Shown here: positions 42,064 through 51,030 of the stretch, one piece after another
Layout of the letters: each line of letters begins with the position of its first letter
Numbering within the stretch: the stretch's first letter is position 1
From: JACKBJ01 sp964549495
GTDB lineage: Bacteria; Chloroflexota; Anaerolineae; Epilineales; Epilineaceae
Assembly (NCBI GenBank): GCA_964549495.1
Contig: CAZJWJ010000026.1
Coordinates: forward strand, 1-57,562
Reading direction: 5' to 3'
DNA length: 57,562 nucleotides
Position numbers and translations under genes: made by a program
The notes under the pieces: generated by a model
What the model saw: the letters and a program-made list of their open reading frames with translations, nothing else
Told to the model about the DNA's origin: nothing
Databases searched by the model: none

Positions 42064-44165
42064 GCGGGGCCCGGGCGGCCGGGCTGCTCGGCCTGGCTGC
42101 CGCGCTCGGCCCCCTGCTGCTGGGGGCCGCGATGCGATCGAGCATTCCGGCTTCGCCTCTCGCGCCGATGGCCGGCTCCGGCCGCTTCGTCGACAGCGGC
42201 CAGCTCCTGGCCCTGACCCGCAGCCGGGGCGTGGCCCTGGGCGACCTCGACGGTGACGGGGATCTCGATGCCTTCGTGGTCAACCAGCTCGAGATCGACG
42301 CGCCCGGCACCGGCGTCGTCGGGCAGCCCGACCGTGTCTGGCTCAACGACGGCGCGGCCGGCTTTTCCGACTCGGGCCAGCGCCTGGGTGCGCATTTCGG
42401 TGTCGCGGCCGCCCTGGGCGACCTCGACGGTGACGGGGACCTGGACGCCTGGGTCGGCAACCAGGGTGCGCCCGGCAGCAACGGCGCCCCCATCGGCGAG
42501 CCGGACCGCGTATGGCTGGGCGACGGTGCGGGCGGCCTGTCCGACAGCGGTCAGTTGCTGGGCGGCCAGGTGGCGCGGGCGGTGGCGCTGGGCGACCTGA
42601 ACGCCGACGGCGACTTGGACGCCGTGGTGGCCAACGAGCGGGCGGCGGTGGCGGTCTGGCGCAACGATGGCCATGCGGGCTTCACGCGCACCAGCCTCTT
42701 GGGATCGGGCACGGCGACGGCCGCGGCGGTGGCCCTGGGCGATCTGGACGGGGACGGCGACCTGGACGCCTTCATCGGCCGCGAGGGCTCGCCCAACGAG
42801 GTCTGGCGCAACAACGGCACCGGTCAGCTCTTCGACACCGGCCAGCGCCTGGCCTCGGACAACAGCTGGGCCGTGACCTTGGGCGACCTGGACGGGGATG
42901 GAGACCTGGATGCGGTGGTCGGCAACCAGGGCCCCCTGGGCGTCCAACCGCCGGGCGCGGCCGACACGATCTGGATCAACGACGGCGCGGCCAATTTCTC
43001 CGACTCCGGTCAGCGCCTGGGTGCCGGCCCCACGGCCGCCTTGCGTCTGGCGGATCTGGACGCGGATGGCGATCTGGACGCGGTGATGGCCATGCTCGGC
43101 CAGGCCAACCAGGTCTGGATGAACGATGGGGCGGCCGGCTTCTCCGACTCGGGCCAGCGCCTCGGCAGCAGCCTGAGCTGGGGCCTGGGGCTGGACGACC
43201 TGGACGGGGACGGCGATGCCGATGCCTTCGTCGGCAACTTCAGCCAATTCGATCGCGTCTGGCTGAACCTGGACGCGACGCCCACGCCCAGCCCGCCGGC
43301 CACCAACAGCCCGACACCCACCCGAACGCCGACACCCAGCCGAACGCCGACCCGCACCGCCACCACCGCGCCCAGCGCCACGGCAACCCGCACGGCGGTG
43401 CCCAGCCCGACGGCAACGGCCAGTCCCACGCCGAGCCCCACCCGCACCGCCACCCCGACATCGACCGCGACGAACACCCCCAGTCCCACCGCGACGGCCA
43501 GCCCCATCCCCACCCACACCGCCACCAGCAGCCCGACAGCCACCGCCTCGGCCACCCTGGCCCCCGGTGTGACGCCCTCGATCACCCCAACGCCCAGCCG
43601 GACGGCCACGCCGACGGCCAGCCCGAGCCCGACCCGAACCGATACGCCCAGCGCGACCGCCACGGCCAGCGACACGCCGACGCGTACGGCCACGCCGACC
43701 GCGACGGCCACCGCAACGCCGACGCCGGGCATCGGAACCGAGCCCATCCCCACCTTCACGCCGTCGAATACCCCGACGCCCAGCCTCACGCCGACGGCCA
43801 GCCCCAGCCCGACCGAAACCGAGCCGCTACCGACCCGCACGCGCCAGCCCACGCCGACCTATACCCCGACGCCGGGCATCGGCACCCAGGCCCTGCCCAC
43901 CTACACACCATCGCACACCCCGACGCCCAGCCGCACGCTCGAGCCGAGCCTCACGCCCAGCGCCAGCCCCAGCCTGCCGCCGGGCGTCACGCCCTCGGCC
44001 ACGCCGACCCACCAGCCGGGGCCGGCGACACCGACGGGCAGCAGCACGCCGCCGCGAGAACCCACGCCGACCGAGCGAGCCGGCAGCCCGGCGACGCCCG
44101 AACCGATGCGCCTGCTCCTGCCCATCCTCATGCAACGTGGCCAAGCCGACGCGGGACCACGTTGA
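42060..44165 (+). CDS. secreted FG-GAP/VCBS seven-repeat propeller with Thr-Pro stalk
   Basis: This is a 701-aa protein starting at an ATG that overlaps the previous stop (ATGA). A signal-like N-terminus (residues 3-24) is followed by seven repeats containing LGDLDGDGDLDAF or close variants. Each provides a DxDxDG calcium loop. Seven such repeats are enough for a complete integrin-alpha-like seven-bladed propeller (about residues 35-400). Residues 400-680 are a long Thr/Ser-Pro stalk with internal repeats, including two PGIGT...PT.TPS.TPTPS segments. The protein ends with MRLLLPILMQRGQADAGPR, the hydrophobic tail also seen on other exported proteins here. A surface-displayed, calcium-stabilised binding module is likely. 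The tight coupling to the A-B-A' genes suggests a joint role; the ligand is unknown. Confidence 0.88.
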   Translation: MSGARAAGLLGLAAALGPLLLGAAMRSSIPASPLAPMAGSGRFVDSGQLLALTRSRGVALGDLDGDGDLDAFVVNQLEIDAPGTGVVGQPDRVWLNDGAAGFSDSGQRLGAHFGVAAALGDLDGDGDLDAWVGNQGAPGSNGAPIGEPDRVWLGDGAGGLSDSGQLLGGQVARAVALGDLNADGDLDAVVANERAAVAVWRNDGHAGFTRTSLLGSGTATAAAVALGDLDGDGDLDAFIGREGSPNEVWRNNGTGQLFDTGQRLASDNSWAVTLGDLDGDGDLDAVVGNQGPLGVQPPGAADTIWINDGAANFSDSGQRLGAGPTAALRLADLDADGDLDAVMAMLGQANQVWMNDGAAGFSDSGQRLGSSLSWGLGLDDLDGDGDADAFVGNFSQFDRVWLNLDATPTPSPPATNSPTPTRTPTPSRTPTRTATTAPSATATRTAVPSPTATASPTPSPTRTATPTSTATNTPSPTATASPIPTHTATSSPTATASATLAPGVTPSITPTPSRTATPTASPSPTRTDTPSATATASDTPTRTATPTATATATPTPGIGTEPIPTFTPSNTPTPSLTPTASPSPTETEPLPTRTRQPTPTYTPTPGIGTQALPTYTPSHTPTPSRTLEPSLTPSASPSLPPGVTPSATPTHQPGPATPTGSSTPPREPTPTERAGSPATPEPMRLLLPILMQRGQADAGPR
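43300..44100 (+). repeat. Thr/Pro-coding low-complexity repeat tract
   Basis: This tract of degenerate short repeats encodes alternating Thr-Pro, Ser-Pro and Ala-Thr residues (CCGACGGCCAGCCCC-like units recur many times). It forms the stalk of the FG-GAP protein. Such tracts can expand or shrink by slippage and are prone to assembly errors. Confidence 0.7.
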
Positions 44166-44313
44166 CCGTAGCGTCGCCGGGATCGAACCCGTTAACGCTT
44201 GGCACCGGCGGCGATCTGCCCCTTGGAGAAATGCATCGCCGACCGCGCTTCGGCTAGAATGGAGCCGCCTCGGCCGGCGATCGAGCCCCGATCGCGAACC
44301 TGGAGACCCGCCC

Positions 44314-47121
44314 TTGTCCCAGCCGAACCGCAGCCGACAAACGCGCCAGAAGCGGACTTGGCCATCGGCCCTGCACCCGGCGGCGATCCTCGCCGCGGGA
44401 CTCCTGGCCCTGGCGGTCTTGGCCCCCGAGCCGGGCCGCGCCGTGGAGATCTCCGGCAACCCGCCGGAGGGCCGCTGGACCACCTTCGCCAGCGGTGACG
44501 ACATCCTCGACCTGGCGGTGGACGGCGATACGATCTGGGCCGGCACCCGGGCCGGCGGCTTGGTCCGCTGGCGCTGGCAGGGTCAGCAGGACCCCAGCGT
44601 GACGCAGTTCCTGCGTCCCCAGGATCCCATCGGCGGCAATACCGTGCGCGCCCTGGCCGTCGACATCGACGGCCACGTGTGGATGGCCACCGACGGCGGG
44701 CTGACGGTGCTGGACGATGGCGGGACCGACGCGCGCGACGACGATCGCTGGCAAACCTGGACGGTCGAGAGCAGCTTCGGCGGCCTGCCCGGCGACCGCT
44801 TGACGGCCCTGGCGGTCAGCGAGGACAAGCGAACGGTCTGGGTGGGCGGGGAGCAGCGGCAGGATCCGGAGACCGGCGACTGGACCGGCGGCGGCGTCGG
44901 CCGGCTCTTCACCCAGGACAGCTGGGACCCGTCGGACGACAGCTGGGCGCCCATCGTCGACTTCGCCTCGACCTACCGGCAGCAGCCGGACGGCTCGGAA
45001 ACCCTGGGCTTGGTCTCCAACAACATCACCGCCATCGCCATCGCGCCCGGCGGCTTCGTCTGGTTCGCCACCGGACCGCATTGGCTCGAGCAAGCCGGTG
45101 CCGATCCCGAAGCGCCGCCGGTCTGGCAGCAGGTGCACGGCGGCTTGAGCCGGGTCGACAGCAAGGGCACGATCGATCCGGCCGACGACAGTTGGTCGGC
45201 CACCAGCTGCGAGAACACCCAGCTGACGGTGACCTGCCAGGTTCAGACCGTGGCCATCGACCCGCATGGCCGCGGCTGGGCAGCCATCGGCGGCCGGGGG
45301 CTGATTCACTTCGATCCAGCCCTTGCCCAGGTCCCGCCGCCGGTCACCGGCATCCGCCTGAGCCCGCCGCCGGGCGAGGGCGACCCCTTCGTGCTCGACA
45401 TCGCCTTCGGGCCGGCCGGCGATCCGGACCTGGCCAACACGCTCTGGCTGGGCACGCGCCACGGCGGGCTGGCGGTGCTCGACCACAAGGGCGCCTACGC
45501 CAGCCCCAACCAGCACGAGTGGAACTTCGACCGCGGTGCGCCCTTCGATGGCCTGGACGGCCTGGCCAGCGATCGTGTCCAAGCCGTGGCCTGGGGCCGC
45601 GATCGGGCCTGGCTGGGCAGCGGTCCCGAGTGGGCCCTGGCGGCCGGCGTCCGCGCCTTGGATCCGGACAGCGAGAAGCTCGAGCCGCGCCTGCCGCGCC
45701 CGGCGGGACCGGCCTCCAACTTCATCACCGACATCCAGCCCGGTCCGGCCGGCGGGCCCTTCGAGGGGCAGGTCTGGGTGGCCACCGGCAGCCGCGCGCC
45801 GGCCATCGCCATGCGGCATACGGGCGCCGGCCTGTCGATCCTGACCGGCGGCGAGAGCGCCGAAGCCGGCGACGACCAATGGGTCCACCACGACCGCCAG
45901 AGCAGCGACGACGACGGCCAGCCGCCCTGGACCGGCATCCCCGGCGACAACCTGCAGGCCATCGCCTTCCAGGGCGACCGCGCCTGGCTGGGCGCGATGA
46001 GCTCGCTCTGGGATCGCGAGGCCATGCGCTACCTGGACGGCGGCCTGGCCCTATGGCGATCGGGCGACTGGACGCGCCGCGGTGTCGACCTCGAGGCCGA
46101 GGCGGGCCAGGGATTGGTCAGCGGCTCGGTCTCGAGCCTGGCGGCCGGCTGCCAGGATGGCGAGCTCTGGCTGGGCACCGGCGAGCCCTGGGAGCATGCC
46201 GGCCGCGGCCTGCAGCGCCTGCGGACCGGCAGCGATCCGACCGACCTCGGCGCGGACGCCTGGACCCATCACGCCTTCCCCGACTTGGCCAGCGACAACG
46301 TGACCGCCATCGCGGCCGATTGCGCGGCCGGCAAGGTCTGGGTCGGCGGCACCCACCACAGCCGGCGCGAGGGCGCGGGCGAGGCCTGGGTCGGCGGCGG
46401 CGCGGCGGTCTACGACCTGGCCACCGAGCGCTGGGCGCGCCACCTGGCCGAGGGCGGCCTGGAGGGCTATGCCGAGGGCGCCATCACCGGCGCCGTGCTC
46501 AGCCTGGCCACCACCGAGACCGAGCGGGTCTGGGCCGGCGGCTTCGGCACCGACGAGACCACGGCCGGCCAGCTGATCGCCGAACGGCCGCTCTGGCCGG
46601 CGGTGCTCAACGAGCGCAGCGGCCAGAGCTGGGAGCACGAGGTCTTCGAGCGTGCCGGCTGGATCTCGGCCCTGGCGGTCGACGGCCAGGGCCGGCTCTG
46701 GGCCGGCAGCTCGCGCGGCGGCACCGCCCGCGACTCGGCCGCGCCGGAGAGTTGGCGCGAGGACGCGCCGAGCCTGGGCGGCCTCTTCGTACGAGAGGAG
46801 GGCCGCTGGTCGCGCCTCGATCCGCGCGCCAGCGGGCTGCCGGCCAACGACATCAGCAGCCTGGCCGTCGATCCAGAGGGCCAGATCTGGCTGGGCACCG
46901 AGGGCTGGGGCATGGCCCGCTTCGAGCCGGGCGGCGCGGCGCCCACCGCCACCCCCACCAGCGGCGCCGCCAGCCCCACCCCCAGCCCAACCTCCATCGA
47001 GCCGACCCCCACGCCGGTGGTCAGCCTGACGCCGGTGCGCACCGCCCGGGCAACCGCCACCGGCGGCCCGACACGCGAGCCCATCCTCTACCTCCCCTGG
47101 CTGGCGCAGCGCCGGCCCTGA
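44314..47121 (+). CDS. secreted Reg_prop-like propeller protein
   Basis: This is a 935-aa protein. The TTG before SQPNRSRQTRQ is chosen because GGAG lies about 9 bases upstream and the segment directly precedes a basic n-region and an Ala/Leu core (about residues 18-40), a clear signal peptide. Longer in-frame starts reach back to the previous gene and add an unlikely leader. The body has many repeats of the type LAVDGDTIWAGTRAGGLVRW, NTVRALAVDIDGHVWMATDGGL and ISSLAVDPEGQIWLGTEGWG. These are like the ligand-sensing Reg_prop propellers of hybrid two-component proteins, but no kinase part follows. A short Thr-Pro stalk (about 875-910) leads to the tail EPILYLPWLAQRRP. A -10-like TAGAAT lies at 44255-44260. 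A surface role is inferred. Confidence 0.83.
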   Translation: MSQPNRSRQTRQKRTWPSALHPAAILAAGLLALAVLAPEPGRAVEISGNPPEGRWTTFASGDDILDLAVDGDTIWAGTRAGGLVRWRWQGQQDPSVTQFLRPQDPIGGNTVRALAVDIDGHVWMATDGGLTVLDDGGTDARDDDRWQTWTVESSFGGLPGDRLTALAVSEDKRTVWVGGEQRQDPETGDWTGGGVGRLFTQDSWDPSDDSWAPIVDFASTYRQQPDGSETLGLVSNNITAIAIAPGGFVWFATGPHWLEQAGADPEAPPVWQQVHGGLSRVDSKGTIDPADDSWSATSCENTQLTVTCQVQTVAIDPHGRGWAAIGGRGLIHFDPALAQVPPPVTGIRLSPPPGEGDPFVLDIAFGPAGDPDLANTLWLGTRHGGLAVLDHKGAYASPNQHEWNFDRGAPFDGLDGLASDRVQAVAWGRDRAWLGSGPEWALAAGVRALDPDSEKLEPRLPRPAGPASNFITDIQPGPAGGPFEGQVWVATGSRAPAIAMRHTGAGLSILTGGESAEAGDDQWVHHDRQSSDDDGQPPWTGIPGDNLQAIAFQGDRAWLGAMSSLWDREAMRYLDGGLALWRSGDWTRRGVDLEAEAGQGLVSGSVSSLAAGCQDGELWLGTGEPWEHAGRGLQRLRTGSDPTDLGADAWTHHAFPDLASDNVTAIAADCAAGKVWVGGTHHSRREGAGEAWVGGGAAVYDLATERWARHLAEGGLEGYAEGAITGAVLSLATTETERVWAGGFGTDETTAGQLIAERPLWPAVLNERSGQSWEHEVFERAGWISALAVDGQGRLWAGSSRGGTARDSAAPESWREDAPSLGGLFVREEGRWSRLDPRASGLPANDISSLAVDPEGQIWLGTEGWGMARFEPGGAAPTATPTSGAASPTPSPTSIEPTPTPVVSLTPVRTARATATGGPTREPILYLPWLAQRRP

Positions 47122-47138
47122 GCCCGCCGGAGCCTCCC

Positions 47139-47543
47139 ATGCCCATCCAGCGCTATCTCTGCGCAGACTGCAACCGCGTCTTCGAATTCCTCTTCCCCAC
47201 CTCGGAGGATCCGCGCCAGCCGCGCTGCCCGCGCTGCGGCGCGTCGCCGCTGGAGCGCCAGCTCTCGCAGTTCGCCTTCGTGCGCGGAGGCAAGAACCCC
47301 TTGGCGGCGATCCCCAGGGTCGAGGACGAAGCCGAGGCGGAGCCCGAGGCCGCGTCGACGGCGAAGGCGGAGGCAGAGGCGGATGATCTGGATCGAAGCT
47401 CCGATCCGCCGGAGCAGGATCCCGGTCTCTACAAGCTCTGGGAGCATTGCGTCGAGGGCGAGGGAGAAGCGCACCCGATCCCGCGGCGGCGCAAGCGCGT
47501 GACCGAGTCCGGCGAGCAGGCGGAGCGCGAGCCGGAAGCCTGA
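47139..47543 (+). CDS. FmdB-family zinc-ribbon protein
   Basis: This is a 134-aa protein. Its first 45 residues match the FmdB-type putative regulatory domain: MPIQRYLCADCNRVFEFLF, then CPRCGASPLERQLSQFAF, with two CxxC knuckles for one zinc ion. The remainder is acidic, Ala/Glu-rich and probably disordered, with a basic RRRKR patch near the end. FmdB-type proteins are widespread and poorly characterised; the domain may bind nucleic acid. GGAG lies 7 bases before the ATG. It sits 17 bases after the propeller gene, so it may be co-transcribed, though a functional link is not evident. Confidence 0.85.
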   Translation: MPIQRYLCADCNRVFEFLFPTSEDPRQPRCPRCGASPLERQLSQFAFVRGGKNPLAAIPRVEDEAEAEPEAASTAKAEAEADDLDRSSDPPEQDPGLYKLWEHCVEGEGEAHPIPRRRKRVTESGEQAEREPEA

Positions 47544-47624
47544 GCGCCCGATTCTCGAAGAGCCTGTTTCTTGAAGTAGGTTCGGAGCCCCCCGCACGCT
47601 GTCCGGGAGATTCTCGACGGCTCG

Positions 47625-48659
47625 CTACGAGATCGAACCGCCATTCGGAGCGCGCTCGTGGATGGGCAGCAGCAGGACCGGCGCTTTGGCGTGGCGCGCC
47701 ACGCGCGAGGCCACGCTGCCCAGGAGCATGCCGTCCAGACCGCCGCGGCCGTGGGTGGCCATGAGGATCAGTCCAGCCCCCAGCTCCTCGGCCTGGCCGA
47801 CGATGGTCTGCGCGGCGCCGCTGCCGCCCAGCCGGCCGCGGGTCCGGATGCCGTCCTCGGCCAGCGCGTCGATCAGGCCGCGCAGGTAATGCTCGGCTTG
47901 GGCTTCGGCTTGCTGGCGCAGATCGGCCACCATCTCGGCCAGCGCGCCGTAGCTGTCGGCCTCGGGGATCTCGGGCACGCAGAGCAACAGCAGCTCGCTG
48001 CCGTGGGCACGGGCCAGGCCGGTGGCCAGGGGCAGGACGCGCTCGGCGAAGGCCGAACCGTCGACGGCCACCAGCACGCGATCGAGGAGCGGCGGGGCTT
48101 CCTGGCCATGCGGCCGGACCAGGAGCACCGGCCGGTCGGTCAGCTGCAGGAGGCGCCGGCTGACCGAGCCGAGTAGGAAGCGCTGCAGGGCCGAACGGCC
48201 GTGGGATGCGATGGTGATCAGGTCGGCGTCGACGTCCGCCGCCGCGGCCAGGATCTCGGCGGCCGGCTTGCCGCGGCGCAAGTCCAGGGCCGCGGTCGGC
48301 AGCTTGCCGGAGAGCAGCTTGGCCGTATCGCCCAGGTAGCGCCCGCGGTGCTCGATCAGGGGCCGGCTGACATCCCTGTCACCCACGGGCAGGACGCTGA
48401 GAAGGAAGAGCGCGCCGCCCTCGGGCGCGGCGATGCGCGCGGCCACCGGGAGCGCCGACTCGGCCAAGCTGGAACCGTCCAGCGGCACCAGGATCCGCCG
48501 GATCTTCGCCGCTTGGCCTCGCCAGCCCTCGCCGGGCTCGGGCGGCGCGGGCCAGGCATGGTCCCGGCCGACATCCAACCGGATGCCGCCCAGGCCGATG
48601 GGCTCGGTCGATGGAGGCTCGGGACGCTCGGCGCCCGGCTCGGGTGTGAGTTCGCGCAT
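47625..48659 (-). CDS. tandem universal stress protein (two UspA domains)
   Basis: This is a 344-aa protein with two UspA folds (about residues 54-180 and 190-335). Each begins with a beta strand plus Asp (RRILVPLDGSSLAESAL; DRVLVAVDGSAFAERVL). Each ends with the ATP-binding G-2x-G-9x-G-S pattern (ASHGRSALQRFLLGSVS; ATHGRGGLDGMLLGSVAS), so both should bind ATP. An N-terminal 50-residue Pro/Glu-rich extension precedes the first domain. USPs are cytoplasmic proteins induced by stress or growth arrest. An AGGAA element lies about 9 bases before the ATG. The gene is divergent from prsW, sharing a 178-bp control region, and converges on the FmdB-like gene. Confidence 0.92.
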   Translation of the reverse strand: MRELTPEPGAERPEPPSTEPIGLGGIRLDVGRDHAWPAPPEPGEGWRGQAAKIRRILVPLDGSSLAESALPVAARIAAPEGGALFLLSVLPVGDRDVSRPLIEHRGRYLGDTAKLLSGKLPTAALDLRRGKPAAEILAAAADVDADLITIASHGRSALQRFLLGSVSRRLLQLTDRPVLLVRPHGQEAPPLLDRVLVAVDGSAFAERVLPLATGLARAHGSELLLLCVPEIPEADSYGALAEMVADLRQQAEAQAEHYLRGLIDALAEDGIRTRGRLGGSGAAQTIVGQAEELGAGLILMATHGRGGLDGMLLGSVASRVARHAKAPVLLLPIHERAPNGGSIS

Positions 48660-48800
48660 GCTGACGGGTTCCTGGGTGGCGGAGGCCGATCGGGATCGAT
48701 CCGGGCGAGGGTATCACGGGGGCCGAGCTCGGGCCAGAAGCTCGTGCAGCATGCCCTGGACGGTGACGGTGCATGCGGTCGACTTGTACAGGCCGATCGC

Positions 48801-48822
48801 CTGTGTCACACTGCGCCGCCAT
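48801..48822 (+). promoter_or_regulatory. 22-bp element, copy 1 (upstream of prsW)
   Basis: A 22-base sequence beginning CTGTGTCACACTGCGCC and ending CGCCAT occurs here, 16 bases before the prsW start. It recurs without mismatch at 53841-53862 at the sigma-factor start. TTG-beginning hexamers (TTGTAC here, TTGCTC there) lie exactly 17 bases before CACACT in both places, so CACACT may act as a -10. Alternatively TGTCACA may be an ECF-type -35 or an operator. It is an experimentally undefined shared control site. Confidence 0.6.
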
Positions 48823-48837
48823 CGGAGCCGGCGCGAC

Positions 48838-49998
48838 ATGGAAGGGGAACCTCTGCCGCCTCCGATCGATCACTCGGACGGGCACCTCGGGGAGCTGCGC
48901 TTGGACATCCTGCTGCCGATGTCGGTCGCGGTCGGACTGCCCTTGGGCTTCTTGGTGCTGGTCCGGCGGCTGGACCTCTACGCGTCCGGCGGCTTCCACG
49001 TGGTCGTGGCCTGCCTGCTGGGCGGCCTGGCCGCCTTCCCGCTCTCCTTCGCGCTCAACACCCGGCTGCTGGGTCTGGCCACCGCCAGCCTGGGTGCGGC
49101 GGCGGCGATCTTGTGGATCAAGACCGTGGCCGCCCCGGTGGTCGAGGAGATCGCCAAGTCGCTTGGCCTGCTCTGGGCCGCCCGGGGCACGCAGTTCAGC
49201 TACTTCGTCGACGGTGCGATCTACGGCTTCGCCGCCGGCACGGCCTTCGCGGTGATCGAGAACCTCTTCTACCTACAGCAGGCCAGCGACCCCTTGGGCA
49301 TGGCCGTCAACCGGGCCTTCTCGACCTCGCTGATGCACGGCAGCGCCAGCGCCTTGGTCGGCGTGTCGCTGGGCCGCTTCCGCTTCGGGCGAGGCCATGC
49401 GCGGCTGTTGGCGCTGACCGGCGGATGGGCGGCGGCCATCCTGATGCACATGGGCTTCAACCGCTTGGTCAACAGCGGGTCGATCGACACCTTCGTATTG
49501 GTCCTGGCCTACGCCATCGGTCTGGGCGGCCTGGGCCTGACGATGCTCTTCATCCGCTGGGGGCTGCGCGAGGAAGCAGTCTGGCTACGGGAGACCCTGG
49601 GCCTGGACATCGGCGTCTCGCGGCAGGAGTCGGCGGTGGTGCAGCAGCTGGCCGACCTGGACCGCCTGCTCGGACCCTTCGAGGCGCATTTCGGCACCGA
49701 GAAACGGATGCTGGCCGAGCGCTTCCTGCGGCTTCAGGCCCGCCTGGGGCTCAAGGTGAAGGCCGCGAGCATGGCCGGCGAACAGAAGATCGCCGGGCGC
49801 CTGCAGGCCGAGGCAGATGCGCTTCGCGAGGAGATGGACGGGCTACGGCGCGAGCTGGGCGTCTACTGCATGAGCTATCTGCGCAGCATCCTGCCGAGCG
49901 AAGACCGGCCGCTGTGGTCGGCCCTGGAGCAGGCCATCGCCGAGGCGCCTGCGCCGACGACCAGCCTCTGGCAGCGACTCGAACGCCATACCGAATAA
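48838..49998 (+). CDS. PrsW-family intramembrane metalloprotease
   Basis: This is a 386-aa membrane protein with about eight helices in residues 25-245 and a cytoplasmic, helical C-terminal tail (about 250-386). PrsW motifs are in place: EEIAK (Glu103-Glu104...Lys107), AVIEN (Glu141-Asn142), His167 in MHGSASA and His204/Asn208 in HMGFN. In Bacillus, PrsW makes the first cut in anti-sigma factor RsiW, releasing SigW; other family members have unrelated roles. The ATG has GGAG about 10 bases upstream. The tail (VVQQLADLDRLLGPFEAHFGTEKRM...) is longer than in PrsW proper and could be a coiled-coil docking arm. It heads an operon with a ParA-like ATPase 26 bases downstream. A candidate anti-sigma and an ECF sigma lie 2-5 kb away, which makes an RsiW-like substrate plausible. 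Confidence 0.88.
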   Translation: MEGEPLPPPIDHSDGHLGELRLDILLPMSVAVGLPLGFLVLVRRLDLYASGGFHVVVACLLGGLAAFPLSFALNTRLLGLATASLGAAAAILWIKTVAAPVVEEIAKSLGLLWAARGTQFSYFVDGAIYGFAAGTAFAVIENLFYLQQASDPLGMAVNRAFSTSLMHGSASALVGVSLGRFRFGRGHARLLALTGGWAAAILMHMGFNRLVNSGSIDTFVLVLAYAIGLGGLGLTMLFIRWGLREEAVWLRETLGLDIGVSRQESAVVQQLADLDRLLGPFEAHFGTEKRMLAERFLRLQARLGLKVKAASMAGEQKIAGRLQAEADALREEMDGLRRELGVYCMSYLRSILPSEDRPLWSALEQAIAEAPAPTTSLWQRLERHTE

Positions 49999-50024
49999 TC
50001 GGCTCCATCAGGGGGAAACACTCG

Positions 50025-50780
50025 ATGGCCAGAATCGTCTCCATCCACTCCTACCGCGGGGGGACGGGCAAATCCAACATCAGCGCCAGCGTGGCCAGCC
50101 TGGTGGCCCGGGCGGGCTATCGCGTCGCGGTGGTCGACACCGACATCCAGTCGCCGGGCATCCACCTGCTCTTCGGGCTGGCCGAGCCGCCCGAGGGGAC
50201 GACGCTCAACGACTTCTTGTGGGGACGCTGCGAGATCGGGCAGGCCGCACATCGCCTGGACTCGGGCGACTCGGGGGCACTCTATGTCGTGCCCTCGAGC
50301 ATCAAGACCAACGAGATCGCGCGCATCCTGCGCGAGGGCTACGACGTGGGCCGGCTCAACGAAGGATTTCGGAACCTGGTGCGCGACCTGAAGCTGGACT
50401 TCCTCTTCATCGACACGCATCCCGGCCTGAACGAGGAAACCCTCATGTCCATCGCCATCAGCGACCAGCTCTTCATCGTGCTGCGGCCCGACCGCCAGGA
50501 CTTCCAGGGCACCGGCGTGACGGTGGAGGTGGCCCGCAAGCTCGGCGTGCCCGAGCTCTACCTGGTGCTCAACAAGGTGCCGGCGGCCTTCGATCCCGAG
50601 CCCCTTCGCGACCAGGTCGAGGAGGCCTACGACGGCCCGGTGATCGCGGTATTGCCCCACAGCGACGAGATGATGCAGCTCTCCAGCGACGGCGTCTTCG
50701 CGCTCGAGTTCCCGGGCCACCCCTTGACCCGCGAGCTGGAGACCATGGCCGCCACCGTGATCCGGGCCCAGGGGGACTAG
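50025..50780 (+). CDS. ParA/MinD-like ATPase with an Arg-variant Walker A
   Basis: This is a 251-aa P-loop ATPase of the SIMIBI/ParA-MinD group. Walker A is at residues 10-17, YRGGTGKS, so the signature Lys of the deviant motif (KGGxGKS) is Arg11 while the phosphate-contacting Lys16 is kept. VVDTDIQSPGIHLLFGL matches switch I, and FLFIDTHPGLNEETL matches Walker B/switch II. There is no MinD-type C-terminal amphipathic helix. Such ATPases dimerise on ATP and drive localisation or assembly; here the neighbours (PrsW, a zinc protein, a winged helix and a cNMP-binding protein) suggest a membrane-linked signalling or recruitment role rather than plasmid partition. There is no parB or parS nearby. 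The gap to the next gene is 3 bases. Confidence 0.88.
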   Translation: MARIVSIHSYRGGTGKSNISASVASLVARAGYRVAVVDTDIQSPGIHLLFGLAEPPEGTTLNDFLWGRCEIGQAAHRLDSGDSGALYVVPSSIKTNEIARILREGYDVGRLNEGFRNLVRDLKLDFLFIDTHPGLNEETLMSIAISDQLFIVLRPDRQDFQGTGVTVEVARKLGVPELYLVLNKVPAAFDPEPLRDQVEEAYDGPVIAVLPHSDEMMQLSSDGVFALEFPGHPLTRELETMAATVIRAQGD

Positions 50781-50783
50781 GCG

Positions 50784-50999
50784 ATGCGCTGTCATCGTTG
50801 TGGCGAGGAGCCGATGGGCATCTGCCGGTTCTGCGGCCGCGCGGTCTGCCAGGATCATCACGGGCCGATGCCCTTCGTCCTGACCATCTTCGTCGGGCGG
50901 AACGAGGTGCCACGGGCGGTGGTCGTCTCGGACGCGCTGTGGTGCGGCCACTGCAAGCCCCAACCCGAGCCCTTGCCCATGCCGGAGCTCTACGGATGA
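50784..50999 (+). CDS. small zinc-binding protein (B-box/zinc-ribbon-like)
   Basis: This 71-aa protein has several metal-binding pairs: CHRCG, CRFCGRAVCQDHH and a C-terminal CGHCK. The order CxxC...CxxC...CxxHH resembles a B-box-type or double zinc knuckle. No transmembrane segment is present. Small proteins of this kind often sit beside ParA-like and cNMP-binding genes in Chloroflexota-like genomes as far as I recall, but no function is established. It starts 3 bases after the ATPase stop, so it is translationally linked and could be its partner. Confidence 0.75.
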   Translation: MRCHRCGEEPMGICRFCGRAVCQDHHGPMPFVLTIFVGRNEVPRAVVVSDALWCGHCKPQPEPLPMPELYG

Positions 51000-51030
51000 G
51001 CGGCGGCGCGCGGCGAACTGGAGGAAGCCG

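Noticed and set aside
43300..44100. A frameshift or assembly gap in the Thr-Pro tract
   Set aside because: The frame stays open and the downstream tail MRLLLPILMQ is intact, so no break is visible from sequence alone.
44137..44313. A 59-residue upstream extension of the Reg_prop-like protein
   Set aside because: It would bury the signal peptide and overlap the previous gene. The TTG at 44314 has a ribosome site and directly precedes the signal sequence.
50025..50780. A plasmid or chromosome partition locus (parA)
   Set aside because: There is no parB, no parS-like palindromes and no replication genes; the neighbours are a protease, small zinc and winged-helix proteins and a cNMP sensor.
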